Part shown: positions 53,221-64,000 of the stretch, in pieces
Layout of the letters: the number at the start of each line of letters is the position of its first letter
Position numbering within the stretch: position 1 is the first letter of the stretch
Origin: Mesostigma viride
Taxonomy: Eukaryota > Streptophyta > Mesostigmatophyceae > Mesostigmatales > Mesostigmataceae
DNA: 64,000 bases
NCBI GenBank assembly: GCA_009746045.1
Contig: RPFO01000130.1
Span: forward strand, 333,808-397,807
Direction: 5' to 3'
Made by a program: the position numbers and the translations under genes
The notes under the pieces: generated by a model
Told to the model about the DNA's origin: nothing
Database searches by the model: none
The model's input: the letters and a program-made list of their open reading frames with translations, nothing else

Positions 53221-56200
53221 GGCTTTACCTAGCGTCAAGGATGCGTTTAAATTGTTATTGGTAAAGCTTTAAAAAATTTGCTGGGTTTCGGCAAGATTTC
53301 CGTCATGATCGGTAAAACACTCTCCAGGCTCGCGGGATGCGCGTCTTATTATTCCATGGAAGGTTGTTCTTTCTTGCGCCGCTGGGCGAAGGACAATTCC
53401 GGTAATGGTACGATCGTGTGATCAACGTGACCCTATGAATGTTTCGCTTCCTGTATGGGTTATCAACGCAAGTTTTCGGCTTCTTTCCGTGCAGTTAGCG
53501 CCAGGTACAATGCCATTCCGTGCTGCGCATCGCCAGATTCCTGGCACCTTTCAGTGGTTTTTATGTACGTTGCATGGCTGGGACGTGTCAAAGCGTGACC
53601 GTGGCATATCGTCAAGTTGTCAGGGATTTGCTGAGTGGTTTCTTGGAAGGAGATTGCTAACAGCACTCAGTTTTGTGTGAATATTGACGCGGCCTTTCTT
53701 AGCAGAGGCTTCATTGTGGTTAGAGGCTCACAAGCTTGAGTTTGTTTCTTGGCAAACAACTGCGCTGGAAAGAAAGGTGGCAGTGGTTTTTCTGAGGGGC
53801 ATACTGCATGGGTGGAACTGCACGTAGGTAGGGGTTATCGTCGTCTTGTTGGCCTTTCTCCCACTAAAATGGGAGAGCCCTAATTCATATGCTAGCAAGG
53901 CAAGGTAACCATGGTAAGAAGCCTTGGCAGCAAGCAGCATGTATGATAATTCTGCTTTCTCTGTGGACTGTCTGTTGTTACCCTTGTTGGGCGATTAGTG
54001 GATATGGCTTTCTCAGTAGGGTGTGTTTGAGCTTGGTTTTGGGATGATGCCCACACCATAAACCTGGAATATGCTTTAGAAGTGTTGGCTAGGCATGTAG
54101 AGCTACCTGCCTCATTGTTGTGCACACACGCAACAGGTTACCCGTGTCGAGGTAAGGCAAGGGCACATGACGTGCCCAGCCACCTCCTCGTACATTGTGG
54201 TCGAATTGGGCATGGTCAGGAGCCTTTTGGATGGCATAGGTAGTGTTAGTGTGCTTAATACTCACTAATGCCTTCCTTAGCGTCTGCACAGGTGGCCAAC
54301 TGCCAAAATTATTAATTGATACAGCTGAGCTCAGAATGCCACCAAACTTTGACAGTGCCTTTTATGGTCATGACAGAATTTGACTTGTGCTTTTCAGGCC
54401 TAATTGATGTGTTATGAGTGTGTATGGGGACGCCCCGCCTAAAAAAGCGTATTTTTGGCCCAAAAATTAATAACTCATAGGGATGCACATGCTGATTTTG
54501 TTGATCCAATTAGGTAGAAACCATGTCCCATGACATTTTTATATGGGTTGTGCTTTTTTCATGCAACTGGTTCTCCCACTGTTCTGGGCAAGATGTGCCC
54601 CAGGCAGCGTTTTTTTCTATTTTTAGCACATAGCCGGTGTATGGCTGGGGGTAGTACCCCCAACAAGTGGTGGTATGCATGCCCAAACATCATGTTTATG
54701 GTCCCCAAACACCATTCAGTGGTTGTCAGTTGCATTTCTGTAGTTATTAGGGGGCTTCAGTTTTGATACATTTCCATGGGACCCTCCCCTTAACCCATGG
54801 TCCGCCGATGTTGTCCATTTGGACAACAACCCACGTAACGTAAGTGTGCCGCGTAATTCCGTGACCTCCGACGTAAGTGACGTAACGTAAATTGGTCCGA
54901 CGGTCCAGGGCAGACCCAAAGTGAATGAAAATGCCAAGGTCGGGCAGGTAATTGCGCCATAGCCCAGTAAATACCTCGTGCAATGATAGAGTTGTCACGT
55001 GACTTTTGCTAACATTTTTTACCGTTGAGCGCGCGCATACGAGATATGGCTGTCAACGTGCCATTTTGGTGAAAATTTTGGGTTCGCAGCTTGAAATGGG
55101 TCAGATGATGACCCGTGAACGATGATGCATTATGTTGGTACGTCAAGAATGATCAGATTTACGGAACTGGGAAAATGCGCGGTGGTTATTACCTCTGTCT
55201 TGGTCGTCACCATCAGACGAGACGTCCCAGTTGGTATCGCCTGTTTCTTTTTGGTTTCTTGGTAGCTTCTGTCTGCCTGGGCCTTCCATTGTTTTACGGA
55301 AGTCAGCTGCAGCATCTGCTGGGAACGTCGACGAGTTAGACGTCATGTTTGCATAGATAATCAACATGGTAATGATGACGGATGCATGCATACAGCGGCT
55401 ATGGCCGCCTCTGCCACTATCATTAGTATCCGTGACGTATGAACATGTCGGCCAGCGGAACCCGGCCAGGTCATGATCGAGGCAGGTACGGCAATTCGTT
55501 TTCGTGTTGTTTGCATGGACACTCGTACATTTATACATGTCTTATGGCGGATACATTAGTGGTAATTGCAACAGCCTTCCATGCCTGCTCAAGGAGGGGT
55601 TTTAGCCAGAATGTTGCCCAGTTTGTGGCATTTCTTGGGGGGATACCGTTCAGTGAGTGCAAGGTGGCTTCATATTTGTATTTCAGCATATCTGGCAGTT
55701 TGTTGTGGTCAACTATATTGCTTCATTGTATGGCATGGGATAGTTGGCTGTTTGAGCGCGCGTAAGCCACACACGTAAACGCGGGCATTGTATGGGCCAA
55801 ATGGGCTATCCGGGTGGTTTGACCCAAGGAAAGCACCATTGGACTATCCAACTAAATCGTCCAATGTTGGGTTTGAGGTTTCTGACCCTCCCCTGAAAAA
55901 AGTGGGGGGGTATACTTTTTCTTTGGCACCAAATGATCGTCTTTTGGCTCACTTTGACTAAATGCATCATCCAAAACACTTACTAGACTCATGATATTAT
56001 TGCATATTCTGAAAGCCCTTGAAGTGTAGATACTCCTAGCATCTTGGTTGTGGGTATTTGGAGTTGTGGGCTATGAGTTATGATTTTTTTTATTTTCAGG
56101 GGTGTGAAAGTGCCTAAAAGGGCTTGGCGGACCATGGGTTAAAGATCGAATGTATATTGCATTACTGATTTAATATTTATTGACTTTGTATTGTATTAAG

Positions 56201-57060
56201 ATATAAGCGTTCATGCTGCCACCATGATTGCTTAGATGCCTGAGACATAAACACTTGCATTGTGCCGCCGCCATATAACCTGTTGGTCGGCAAGCACTTG
56301 ACACACGTTGACACAATGCACATGGAGTCGATTGACCCACGGTTGACACAAGACTTGACGCATTAATGACGACCACAAACACACATGGATAACATGGAGC
56401 GCCAAGGCGCCGACACACGGTACAAATATCAAATACACGGAAATTAATGCTGTCGACTATCAGTAATTGTCCCGCCGGCTGAACTGCCGACCGGAACACT
56501 ATATCCGTTGCATCCCTTGGCCAAATACGGCGGGACCAAGTTCTATAGGTTACAACTAGGCTGATATGATAGTAAGGTTGCATAAAGTTCCGGCATACCC
56601 GAAACTAGCCACACTCAATAAAAAGACTGTCAGGCATATTGGGGCATATCCTGACAGGATGCTCATAACCGGGGTCGTCCAGGGGCAGCCGACTGAAGTT
56701 GGCGTTGGCGGGCGCGCTCCTTGCTGGGAGGGAGGTGGGTACATTAGGAAAGGGACCCGGGCCGGAGATCGTAGTCCTCCTCCTCGGGATCGTTCTGCAC
56801 GTGGGCCGACCCTGACGCCCGTCAGTGGCGGGGATCTAGACCTGGCAGCTCTCATTTGCTCCAAAGGAGACCCGACGGGGATCCCTTCCATGACCCAGCC
56901 CCGGCCTGCCGCGGCCAAGCCCTGCCCAAGGGTGGATCAGGCGCGGGCGGCCACGCGCGTATGCCTCCATGCAGCTGAGAGGGCTGCACGAACTCGATCA
57001 GGCGGAGGAGCGAACGGCGAGATAGCGACCGGGCTATATATGTGGCCTCTATCTCCTCAT
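53221..57060. other. Unassigned intergenic DNA
   Basis: No recognisable protein. Frames such as 53405-53680, 55439-55765 and 56566-57102 are short and without family signals. CGTAACGTAAG-type motifs cluster near 54833-54895. A 57-kb-proximal GC-rich part (56680-57060) has open frames on both strands. Mostly likely old repeat debris. Confidence 0.35.
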
Positions 57061-57127
57061 CCTCCTCCTGCACAACTGCCACAGATGGTGGTCACTGCGT
57101 AGGAGGTACCCTGTCCCAATAATGCCC

Positions 57128-57335
57128 ATATGCTGGGTCGATAGCGGTCGCGGCTGCTGCTGCGGCTGCTGCTGCTGCTGCTGCGTCTGTCGCGACGGCT
57201 GAGACTGCTGAGACTGAGGCTGTCGCTGCGGCGACTGCTGAGACAAATGCTGTCGCCGCGGCGACTGCATGCTGAGACAAATGCTGTCGCTGCGGCGACT
57301 GCTGAGGCACATGCTGTCGCTGCGGCAACTGCTGA
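57128..57335. repeat. CTG-rich and 30-bp imperfect repeats
   Basis: GCTGCTGCGGCTGCTGCTGC-type triplets followed by units with GAGACAAATGCTGTCGC and TGCGGCGACTGCT repeated three to four times. Frames encode Ala/Thr/Val or Gln/Arg/Ser repeats only. Confidence 0.85.
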
Positions 57336-57339
57336 TGAA

Positions 57340-57528
57340 GTTAGGTTAAATAATGCCGGAACCTTTTGCCACCTGCGGCAAATCGGGCCGGAACACTATT
57401 TAGCCCGGAATAACCACTTCCGAGCACCCAACTTAATCGATCGCAAATGTAAATGCGCCGGAGCTGTCCGGATTCGACCCCCTGACCTCCAAGGTGCACA
57501 GTTTAACCCCGGCACTATTTAACCTAAC
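57340..57528. mobile_element. Small foldback element, left member
   Basis: Begins GTTAGGTTAAATAATGCCGG and ends with its near complement CCGGCACTATTTAACCTAAC. The interior has ATTCGACCCCCTGACCTCCAAG, whose complement carries a tRNA-like T-arm (GGTCAGGGGGTCGAAT). It belongs to the same family as the adjacent larger foldback. Confidence 0.65.
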
Positions 57529-57905
57529 TGGCCGAATTAACTTGGGTGCTCGGAAGTGGTTATTCCGGGCAAAATAGTGTGACGGACCGATTTGCCTCAG
57601 TGGGCAAAAAGGTTCCGGCACTATTTAACCTAACTAAAACCTGGCCTCGTGGAGGGGGGACGAAGAGCCCGAGACATCTTGGAGGTCAGGGGTTCGAATC
57701 CTCACTGAGGCAGTTCCGGCGCAATATTATTTGCGTGCTCAGCGGCCCAGGCGGATGTCCCGGGCTCTTCGTCCCCCCTCCACGAGGCCAGGTTTTAGTT
57801 AGGTTAAATAATGCCGGAACCTTTTGCCCCCTGAGCCAAATCGGTCCGGAACACTATTTTGCCCGGAATAACCACTTCCGAGCACTCAAGTTAATTCGGC
57901 CGAAT
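57529..57905. mobile_element. Large foldback element with about 150-bp arms
   Basis: Arms 57529-57682 and 57755-57905 are reverse complements at roughly 93% by eye. A 45-bp part (AACCTAACTAAAACCTGGCC through to GAAGAGCCCG) is perfect. The loop of about 72 bp contains GGGGTTCGAATCCTC, a tRNA B-box/T-arm pattern, and TGGCCTCGTGG in the left arm resembles an A box about 50 bp before it. A transcript would form a very long hairpin. Confidence 0.75.
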
Positions 57906-58190
57906 TAAGGGGACATGACACATCGGAATTTTTTGGCGCCAAAAAATTCGCGCCGGTACCGTCGGTACCCCCGGACCGTGAAATTGTGGTGCACAATGCG
58001 CACACCTCGTGCGGAGGTGGCCATGGCGACGTGCGTTCCGTAAAAATTTGCCTTATCGGCCAGGCGACAAGCGAAAAATGTACGCCGGTGGTTTTAAACG
58101 ATGTTCTAGTATAATGTTTCATAGCCAGATATGCACAATTTGAAAAGTCGGTGCCTTTCTTAATCCAGATTTGCACGGGGGTCTATGTTA
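57906..58190 (+). repeat. Dispersed repeat Z, copy 3
   Basis: Starts AAGGGGACATGACACATCGG, then a palindrome around GGCGCC (TTTTTT/AAAAAA arms), GGTGCACAATGCGCACACC, GTGGCCATGGCGACGTGCG and, near 58165, GCACGGGGGTC. It shares the order of motifs with copies 1 and 2 but is the most diverged. Confidence 0.7.
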
Positions 58191-58320
58191 CGCCGCGGAT
58201 ATCTACCTCCACCTCTACCTCTAATGGGCCTGATACTACCTAAACTGGTCAGACCTCCTCTACTTAACCCTCTGGCGAAAGACGAACGTGACGGAGCTGA
58301 TCTCAATGCATTAACGTAAG

Positions 58321-58758
58321 TGTTACTATAATACGCCATACAACCATTTATCAAAACCCGTTTACTCCAGGAATAGAGGAAGGAAACACAACTACACTGC
58401 CGTGACCCAAGCCTAAATGTGTCAATTCACTTAACACACGCCGAGTGCACACACAAGGGGTAGAACGCGCATAAATGGTCACCAACGGTCCAACACGCTC
58501 GGGCCGACATGGCCCTCGCCTACAGGTGCACGCTGGTCCACTAAATCTACTGATGCACGCTGGTCCACTACATTCTACCACAGGATCAGGACCACTAGTA
58601 AAGTACGCGGCGCGGCGCCCAACGGCACCCAATGTACCACAGTACTGTTACGAGGACAATAATGTCCCGGTAGGAGCCTAAACGTAAACCTAGGGACAAC
58701 CGAGGCAAAGGACCTAATTTACGTCCGTAACTACAACGAATTGTTACGCGACGTAACA
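58321..58758 (-). repeat. Chromovirus 3' LTR
   Basis: On the minus strand it starts TGTTACGTCGCG immediately after a G-rich polypurine tract and can be closed at AGTAACA (58321), giving 438 bp with TG...CA ends. The 5' partner lies beyond the window, so the inner border is solid and the outer border (and the duplication, expected CTTAC on this strand) is inferred. A 17-bp phrase (GTGGACCAGCGTGCA with flanks) is duplicated near 58530-58570. Confidence 0.6.
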
Positions 58759-58771
58759 CCTCCCCCCCCAC
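58759..58771 (-). promoter_or_regulatory. Polypurine tract of the chromovirus
   Basis: Minus-strand TGGGGGGGGAGG directly before TGTTACG, the expected primer for plus-strand DNA synthesis. Confidence 0.7.
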
Positions 58772-59220
58772 AAAGGTAGGGAGCCCTCTCCCTACGTACA
58801 GGGAGGAAAACAAGGGGTAGGAAACCTAATGCACCCAGCACACACTAACACAGTCAGCAAGCCATCCAAGATACAAGGCACCAATAGTTCACACGGTCTC
58901 CACCACCACGCCGGGAGGTGTAGGGTTAGCCAGCACCAAGCCTGGTGGTAGGTTCCCCTAACTGCCTGGAACGGAGTCCTTGCCGGGGGGAACGGCACTG
59001 GGCAGGACACACAGAGTAAACCATCAGCACCAAGGACCAAGAACGACCAGCCAACTGGCCAGAACATGAGGGCGACTCTACATACCGGAGGGACAACACC
59101 CTCAGGTCGGGCCTAAGGCCCTCTATCTAATGGCCATCCGTCTGGTAGGTACCACGGGAGGCCAGCAGGACTCCAGGTAGGCCTGGTAATGGGCCACATC
59201 CTCAACATTGTCATGCCTAT
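58772..59220 (-). other. Chromovirus 3' untranslated region
   Basis: About 450 bp between the stop of the downstream ORF and the polypurine tract. GC-rich, with short frames only. GGGAGAGGGCTCCCT near 58789-58799 is a small inverted motif. No gene seen. Confidence 0.5.
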
Positions 59221-61423
59221 CTACGGTGAGGAAAACATCGGCCCACACGCCGTCAGGAAAAAGGCCCAGAAAGGCCCAGTAATACCTATGCTGAGTAAGA
59301 ACGACCTGGCCCGGGCCCAGTCCAGGAAACCGCAGGCAAAGAGGCGTAGGAAAGGCTCTACCGCGATCAGGCAGAGAGCCCGAAGGAGCAGGCGATGATA
59401 CCGGATCCGAGGGCGCATACCCGTCGGGAAAAACAGATCTACCAGGGGCTCCACGTTGGACGGCCACAACCGGATGTGCCGAATCTCACGGGAACGCCAC
59501 CGACGCGCACACTGGCGCGACCCGAATGTCTCTAGGTAGTCGCTGGCCCGAGGAGGAGGGTGACCGCGGGAGTCTAGACCCTGGCCCGGGAGGGGCGCCG
59601 GACGCCGGGCATCCCACTCGAGGATGGGCTGGAGGACCGTGGTGTACGTAACACCCGGCACCGCAGGAAACTCTACCGTAAGGGCATCCGAAGCCATAAT
59701 GCCCAGAGGCGGAGGGTAAGCCCACTGGAACCCACCGTAGGTGTCCAAGTCGTTGTGGCGCCTAGCCCAGCGATACAGAACGCGCCGAACCAGGATCTCA
59801 CCCTGGAACACAGGATCAGCTAAAATAACCATGTCGAAAGGAGGCCGATCAGTCTCAATGGGTAGGCCACGATCCCGAGGCGCCCGACACACCTGGGAAA
59901 ACCCGTAGGACATGGGCGAGATGGCAAGCTCGGCGGAGGCGCGCGGCAGGTCACACTGGCGGCAGGCGAGTGCGGACATACCACATCCAGGCACGGGCGT
60001 GTCGCGCGACTCCGGCGTCGCATGCACCACAGAAGGAGCCCTGTCCCGATCACCCTGGGACAACTCCCGGAGGGAGTCGGAAGCGCGGGTAGCGCGAGGA
60101 TCCTGGCCGGTGGACCGAACAACCGCGGCCAAGGACAGAGAGGCCGAAGGGGCAGGGGCCGAAGCAGGGGCAGGAGCCGACACCGACGCAGGTGACACTG
60201 GTACAGCAGAGGTCGCGCCGGACCCGAAGCCAGAGGGGGCCGTGACGGACCCGCCCCGAAGCTGGCGCGCCGGTCTCGGTGGCCGGTGCACCCTCAGGCC
60301 ACATGTTAAAAATGGGGCCCGTAGGGACAGGCAGTCCTGCATAAGATTGACTACCATCCAGGCTCCAGTCAGGAACCGGGATCCTCTGCGGGGGACCACC
60401 CTCCCAAAGCCTGGGCAGTCCGCTAGTGTCGCCAAAGAAGCCCCGCGACGGCTGCGACTGAGCTGGTGGAGGCTCGGAAGCAGCGACAGCGGGCGCGGTC
60501 ACAGGGGCAGGGGACTCGCGCGTAGGCGCAGGTACAGCGGTCACAGGCGCAGAGGCAGCAGGAGTCGCAGCAGCCGCCGGAACCACAGCGACCGCGGGCG
60601 CCAGCGGGGGCGCGGGCGAAGCCGTAGTCGCCGGGGCAACAGAAGGGGTAGGAGGCGCGGATCCAGCTGGCGTAGCCGGGACCTGCGCCTGGGCCGCCAG
60701 GAAGGCCCCAAACGCCGTGGTCAGGGACTGGATCTGAGCCTGCATAGCCGAGACCGTCGCCGAAAGAGGATCAGGCAAACCCGAAGGGGTAGGCTCCACT
60801 GCAACACCCCGGGTCGACCGAGGGGACGACGGGACCGGAGAGGGAGGAACAGACGCCGAGGAGGCGGACGCAGCGCTCGAGGCAGAATAATCTGGAGTAT
60901 AATGTACCTCGGCTGGGGCGCCCGAAGGGGCAGGACCATCAACCGCTAGTCCCGCCGCCTGATCAGCTATCTCCATGAATTCTACGGCCCGTAAAAGGTC
61001 GCAGGGGTTCTCATCTACCTCAGCATCACCCTCAGCCGGAAGCCAAGGAAACACCTCCCGTAGGCAGGTACGGCCCACAGGGGTAGAGAGGTAGGAGAAC
61101 ACACGGCAACACCGGAGAACCGCATCTATCTGTTCCAAGGCGGGACAGCGAGAACCACACCCCAACAAACAGTGTCCGGCATCGTCGAACCCGTGCAGGA
61201 CAAGCTGGTGCGGCTCATTAGGGGAAGGACCATACCACGTGACCCCGAAGAGGGCCGCCCTGACTAAGCTCGCATGTTGGGCCTGAAGGGCCGGCTGCAC
61301 AACGCCACCCCGGTAACATGATCGCGACACCCAACGGCCCGGAAGGGCCTCGAAATACAGCTCAGGGTCCGGTAGGGGCAGGGACGGCAGCGGGCTCTCA
61401 GCCGGAGGGGTAGGCTCTGTCAT
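59221..61423 (-). pseudogene. Extra ORF downstream of chromovirus pol, unknown function
   Basis: ATG at 61423 (MTEPTPPAESPLPSLPLP), 77 bp after the pol stop on the same strand. The N-terminal region contains CLLGCGSRCPALEQIDAVLR and LREVFPWLPAEGDAEVD; the middle is a long Pro/Ala/Ser-rich disordered stretch with AMQAQIQSLTTAFGAFLAAQ. In a G-run near 60246-60262 the frame slips once. The C-terminal part contains FDMVILADPVFQGEILVRRV, YGGFQWAYPPPLGIMASDAL and a hydrophobic end SFLLSIGITGPFWAFFLTAC. About 734 codons in all. It occupies the position of env-like or additional ORFs in some LTR elements, but I recognise no envelope, protease or nuclease signature. It could alternatively be a relocated structural protein. 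Confidence 0.6.
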
Positions 61424-61499
61424 GACGGCTGCGGAGGGGAGGGGACAACCAACCACCCGTCGACAGCAGACATAACATAAGAGAGGAGAAGGCCTACGA

Positions 61500-64000
61500 C
61501 TAGAGCTTGTGCAGGGTTTTATATTCCTGCAGCAGGCGACTACACCCATCTAGCTCACTCTCCGTATACCAAACCTTATCTACTTCACTACGAGCATACA
61601 TCCACTTCACTTTATACTGACGCTGGGTACCGCGGCCCTTTTTGATATCTCGATGGGCCACGATGCTTTCTACTTCGTCTTCTACTTCCCCAGTGTCAGG
61701 ATTATGCTCTAAAGGGGCAGGCGCTAACTCCCTGCCAGCGAACGTACTAGGGTGGTACAGTTTAAGCTGGCTCCTATGGAAGGTGTTTGAATGCGTTTGC
61801 CAAGAGGTAGGGATATCGACTTTATACAAGAAATTTCCTACCCTAGACAACACATGGAAGGGTCCTAAGAAGGCAGGCCTAAGTTTGACCTTCAGTTCTG
61901 CTTCAAACTTATGAGCAAAACGGCCAACACGGGGGCCTTCTACTAATACTAGATCTCCTACTTCTATCTCAGGTGCTCGTCTATCTAAGGAGGCACGCAA
62001 CCTAGCAAGGTACTTAGCCTGAGCTTTTTGATACCCTGAGATCGCGTGGTCATGAGCAGTTTTCATTCTATCTAGTAAGGACTGTACACCTTCTACAGTA
62101 TCTCGGGACACATCATCCTTGTCCCGTAGAGGACTAGCTAAGAGAGAGGTAGGGGTAAGGGGCTGTCTCCCAGTATCTAAGAAGAAGGGCGTATATCCAT
62201 GCGCAGCTTGGGGACAATTGTTGAGGGAGAACTCTACCAAACATAAATAATCCTCCCAATCACTACCCGAGCCATTAACATAGTGCCTAAGCGCTTCTTC
62301 TACTACTCTATTAAGACGCTCTACTAAATGAGAGGAGGAGGAGTGGTAGGCAGTACCGTAGGTAACCTTGGTACCGATGGCAGCGAAAAACTGCTGCCAA
62401 AAATCTGAGGTAAATAATTTATCCTTATCACTAATAAACTGCCTACTCAATCCATGATATCTATATACATTATTGAGGTATAGGCGTGCGCAATCACGTG
62501 CGGTGAGTTCTAAAGGACACGGCACAAGATGGCACATACGAGTAAAACGATCTATGAACACAAGGATTTGGGCATTGCCCCTATCATTCTTTCTAAAAGG
62601 TCCTACAAAATCCATCATGATAGAATCCCAAGGCATGATAGGGTCAGGCAAGGTCCTAGGTTCTGCTATCTGTCCTACATTATTGGGTTTCATTTCCTGG
62701 CAAGATTGACAAGTTCTAACATACTCATCCACATCCTTATAAAGGGAAGGCCAGTAATAAGAGCGGGCTACTAGGTCCCGTACCCGTTTACCACCCTGGT
62801 GAGCAGCTAAGTCATGCAACTCAAAGAGCAAGGAGGAGCGACAGATAGGAGGGACATACAGGCGCCATTGAGGGGGAGAATCTGCTATCTGCACATATAA
62901 AAACCCACCTACAAATTTACAAGGGTGCTTGCCTAATTGTTGGGGATGTGCAGCAATGGCAGCTAATGCTTCCGGCTCAGTGGCCGTAAATCTACTAATA
63001 AGGCGTTCAAGATCAGAGGTAGGCATCGCTACAGAAGTATCCAGAACAGGTTTAAAGAGATCTCCTACCGCCTTGCCGAAGAGAAGGGGAGGTCCTAGGG
63101 GGACTACGTTTTCATAAGACTTTCCTGACCTAGTCGCTATATGGCTAAGCGGTATAGAAATTTTATTTTTCCCCTCCCCCCCCACCGAGGCCACAGGAAG
63201 GGCCTCACACGGGAGAGAGAGTCCTACGTGAGAAAGGAGATCAGGCATGCGAACAGCTGTATGAAAGAGGTAGGCATAGGAATCATCATCAGGTAGTTCA
63301 CCATAAGGGGTTACACCCATAGTAGTAGGAACTAGAGTAATATTGAGAACATCAAGGTCCTCGAAGAAGGAATAGTCTGCACGACGAGAGAGTGCATCTG
63401 GTACTATGTTATCTACACCCTTGACATACTGAAGTTTAAAAGGGGAAAACTGTGCTAAAAATTCCATCCAGCGCGCTTGCCGAGGGGTAAGGTTGGGTTG
63501 GGAGAGAAGATGGGTAAGGGGACGATGATCCGTTTGGATAACTAACCTATAAGGATCTAGCTCACAGGGTTCATTCAGGCAGACATCAAATTGAGCACCT
63601 TTAAGGAAGTGCTGCCACGCGTGGCAACAATACACCACAGCTAAGAGTTCCTGCTGGTGGACGGGATAGTTACGCTCCGCAGGGAGCATTGTCCTAGAGA
63701 TATATTCAATTGGCTGTAAGCCCTGACCCTGATCCTGGAGAAGGACACCACCTATAGCTACTTTACTAGCATCTGTAGCCACAACAAAGGGTTTAGTAGT
63801 ATCCGGTAGGATGAGTACAGGAGGGGAAAGGAGTAGGGATTTTAGGCACTGAAAAGCAGACTGACACTCACTACTCCAAACAAAGGGGATATCCTTCTTT
63901 AATAAATGATTAATAGGGGCTGCTATAGTGGCGAAACGCGGGATAAAACGCCTATAGTAAGAAGCAATTCCTAGGAAACTACGTACACCTTTAACGTCGG
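61500..64000 (-). CDS. Ty3/Gypsy chromovirus pol, 5' part outside window
   Basis: Open from the right edge to the stop at 61500, about 833 codons visible. First is the end of RT (GVRSFLGIASYYRRFIPRF), then RNase H (VATDASKVAIGGV, HQQELLAVVY, IQTDHRPLTHLL, DALSRR). A linker leads to the HHCC finger (LHDLAAHQGG...CQSCQ) and the DDE core: MMDFVGPF with the first Asp, FISDKDKLF with the second, SHLVERLNRVVEE with the Glu. The GPY/F module includes LRPAFLGPFHVLSRVGN. The C-terminal 60 residues (VESIVAHRDI, YKVKWMY, VWYTESELDGC) form a chromodomain, which in chromoviruses targets integration to modified histones. No stop or frameshift is visible, so this copy may be recently active. Confidence 0.93.
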   Translation of the reverse strand, partial: DVKGVRSFLGIASYYRRFIPRFATIAAPINHLLKKDIPFVWSSECQSAFQCLKSLLLSPPVLILPDTTKPFVVATDASKVAIGGVLLQDQGQGLQPIEYISRTMLPAERNYPVHQQELLAVVYCCHAWQHFLKGAQFDVCLNEPCELDPYRLVIQTDHRPLTHLLSQPNLTPRQARWMEFLAQFSPFKLQYVKGVDNIVPDALSRRADYSFFEDLDVLNITLVPTTMGVTPYGELPDDDSYAYLFHTAVRMPDLLSHVGLSLPCEALPVASVGGEGKNKISIPLSHIATRSGKSYENVVPLGPPLLFGKAVGDLFKPVLDTSVAMPTSDLERLISRFTATEPEALAAIAAHPQQLGKHPCKFVGGFLYVQIADSPPQWRLYVPPICRSSLLFELHDLAAHQGGKRVRDLVARSYYWPSLYKDVDEYVRTCQSCQEMKPNNVGQIAEPRTLPDPIMPWDSIMMDFVGPFRKNDRGNAQILVFIDRFTRMCHLVPCPLELTARDCARLYLNNVYRYHGLSRQFISDKDKLFTSDFWQQFFAAIGTKVTYGTAYHSSSSHLVERLNRVVEEALRHYVNGSGSDWEDYLCLVEFSLNNCPQAAHGYTPFFLDTGRQPLTPTSLLASPLRDKDDVSRDTVEGVQSLLDRMKTAHDHAISGYQKAQAKYLARLRASLDRRAPEIEVGDLVLVEGPRVGRFAHKFEAELKVKLRPAFLGPFHVLSRVGNFLYKVDIPTSWQTHSNTFHRSQLKLYHPSTFAGRELAPAPLEHNPDTGEVEDEVESIVAHRDIKKGRGTQRQYKVKWMYARSEVDKVWYTESELDGCSRLLQEYKTLHKL

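Noticed and set aside
59912-60949. 345-codon plus-strand Arg/Gly-rich frame
   Set aside because: Antisense shadow of the Pro/Ala/Ser-rich chromovirus ORF.
1-64000. Bacterial or phage origin
   Set aside because: No ribosome-binding-site-led operons or phage modules; LTR, DIRS and LINE elements and a chromodomain are eukaryotic.

Overview
The window reads as repeat-dense eukaryotic nuclear DNA. I find no cellular gene I can defend, no rRNA, tRNA or CRISPR array, and no bacterial-style operon. Recognisable protein-coding material belongs to retroelements: two related Copia-like families, a Ty3/Gypsy chromovirus with a chromodomain, a DIRS-like reverse transcriptase and a decayed LINE. The mix, together with GC-rich satellites and foldback elements, fits a protist or alga with a large genome; a green alga is my guess, held with low confidence.

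Left third (1-24545): a decayed gag-like coding region (1054-2450); a copy of a dispersed repeat called Z here (about 3900-4245); a TAAG microsatellite; a candidate TIR element (4830-6550); a minus-strand LINE RT relic (7690-8660); a 2-kb C-rich satellite (8825-10795); a TIR-bounded element carrying two tandem arrays (12016-12784); a GGGA satellite (13094-13811); a possible 3-kb inverted-repeat element (14130-17125); a strong hairpin (19930-19983); and a DIRS-like gag plus RT-RNase H pseudogene (21265-24513).

Centre (24546-52139): copy A of a Copia-like family, plus strand, with 616-bp LTRs, its RT split by a non-autonomous LTR element D (29642-32243, TSD TATGG). Facing it tail to tail is copy A' on the minus strand (35028-52139). 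A' lacks its 3' LTR, carries a tandem pair of small elements called C in its 3' UTR (35086-37046), and has its RT split by a complete element B (38274-46854, TSD CCCTC) of a sister family. A' itself sits in a Gypsy integrase relic (52140-52709).

Right part (52710-64000): a tandemly duplicated Z repeat, about 4 kb of unassigned DNA, a CTG-rich repeat, a pair of foldback elements (57340-57905), another Z copy, and the 3' half of a minus-strand chromovirus: 3' LTR 58321-58758, an extra ORF downstream of pol, and pol running off the right edge.

The most interesting system is the A/B lineage. Both families have the order zinc knuckle - integrase - protease - RT - RNase H, whereas Copia elements normally place protease before integrase. 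Both also have HGDD instead of YxDD in RT, DTN or DTQ instead of D[ST]G in the protease, LTR termini AGTT...AACT instead of TG...CA, and an extra ORF before gag. Because these traits recur in two diverged families, decay is an unlikely explanation.
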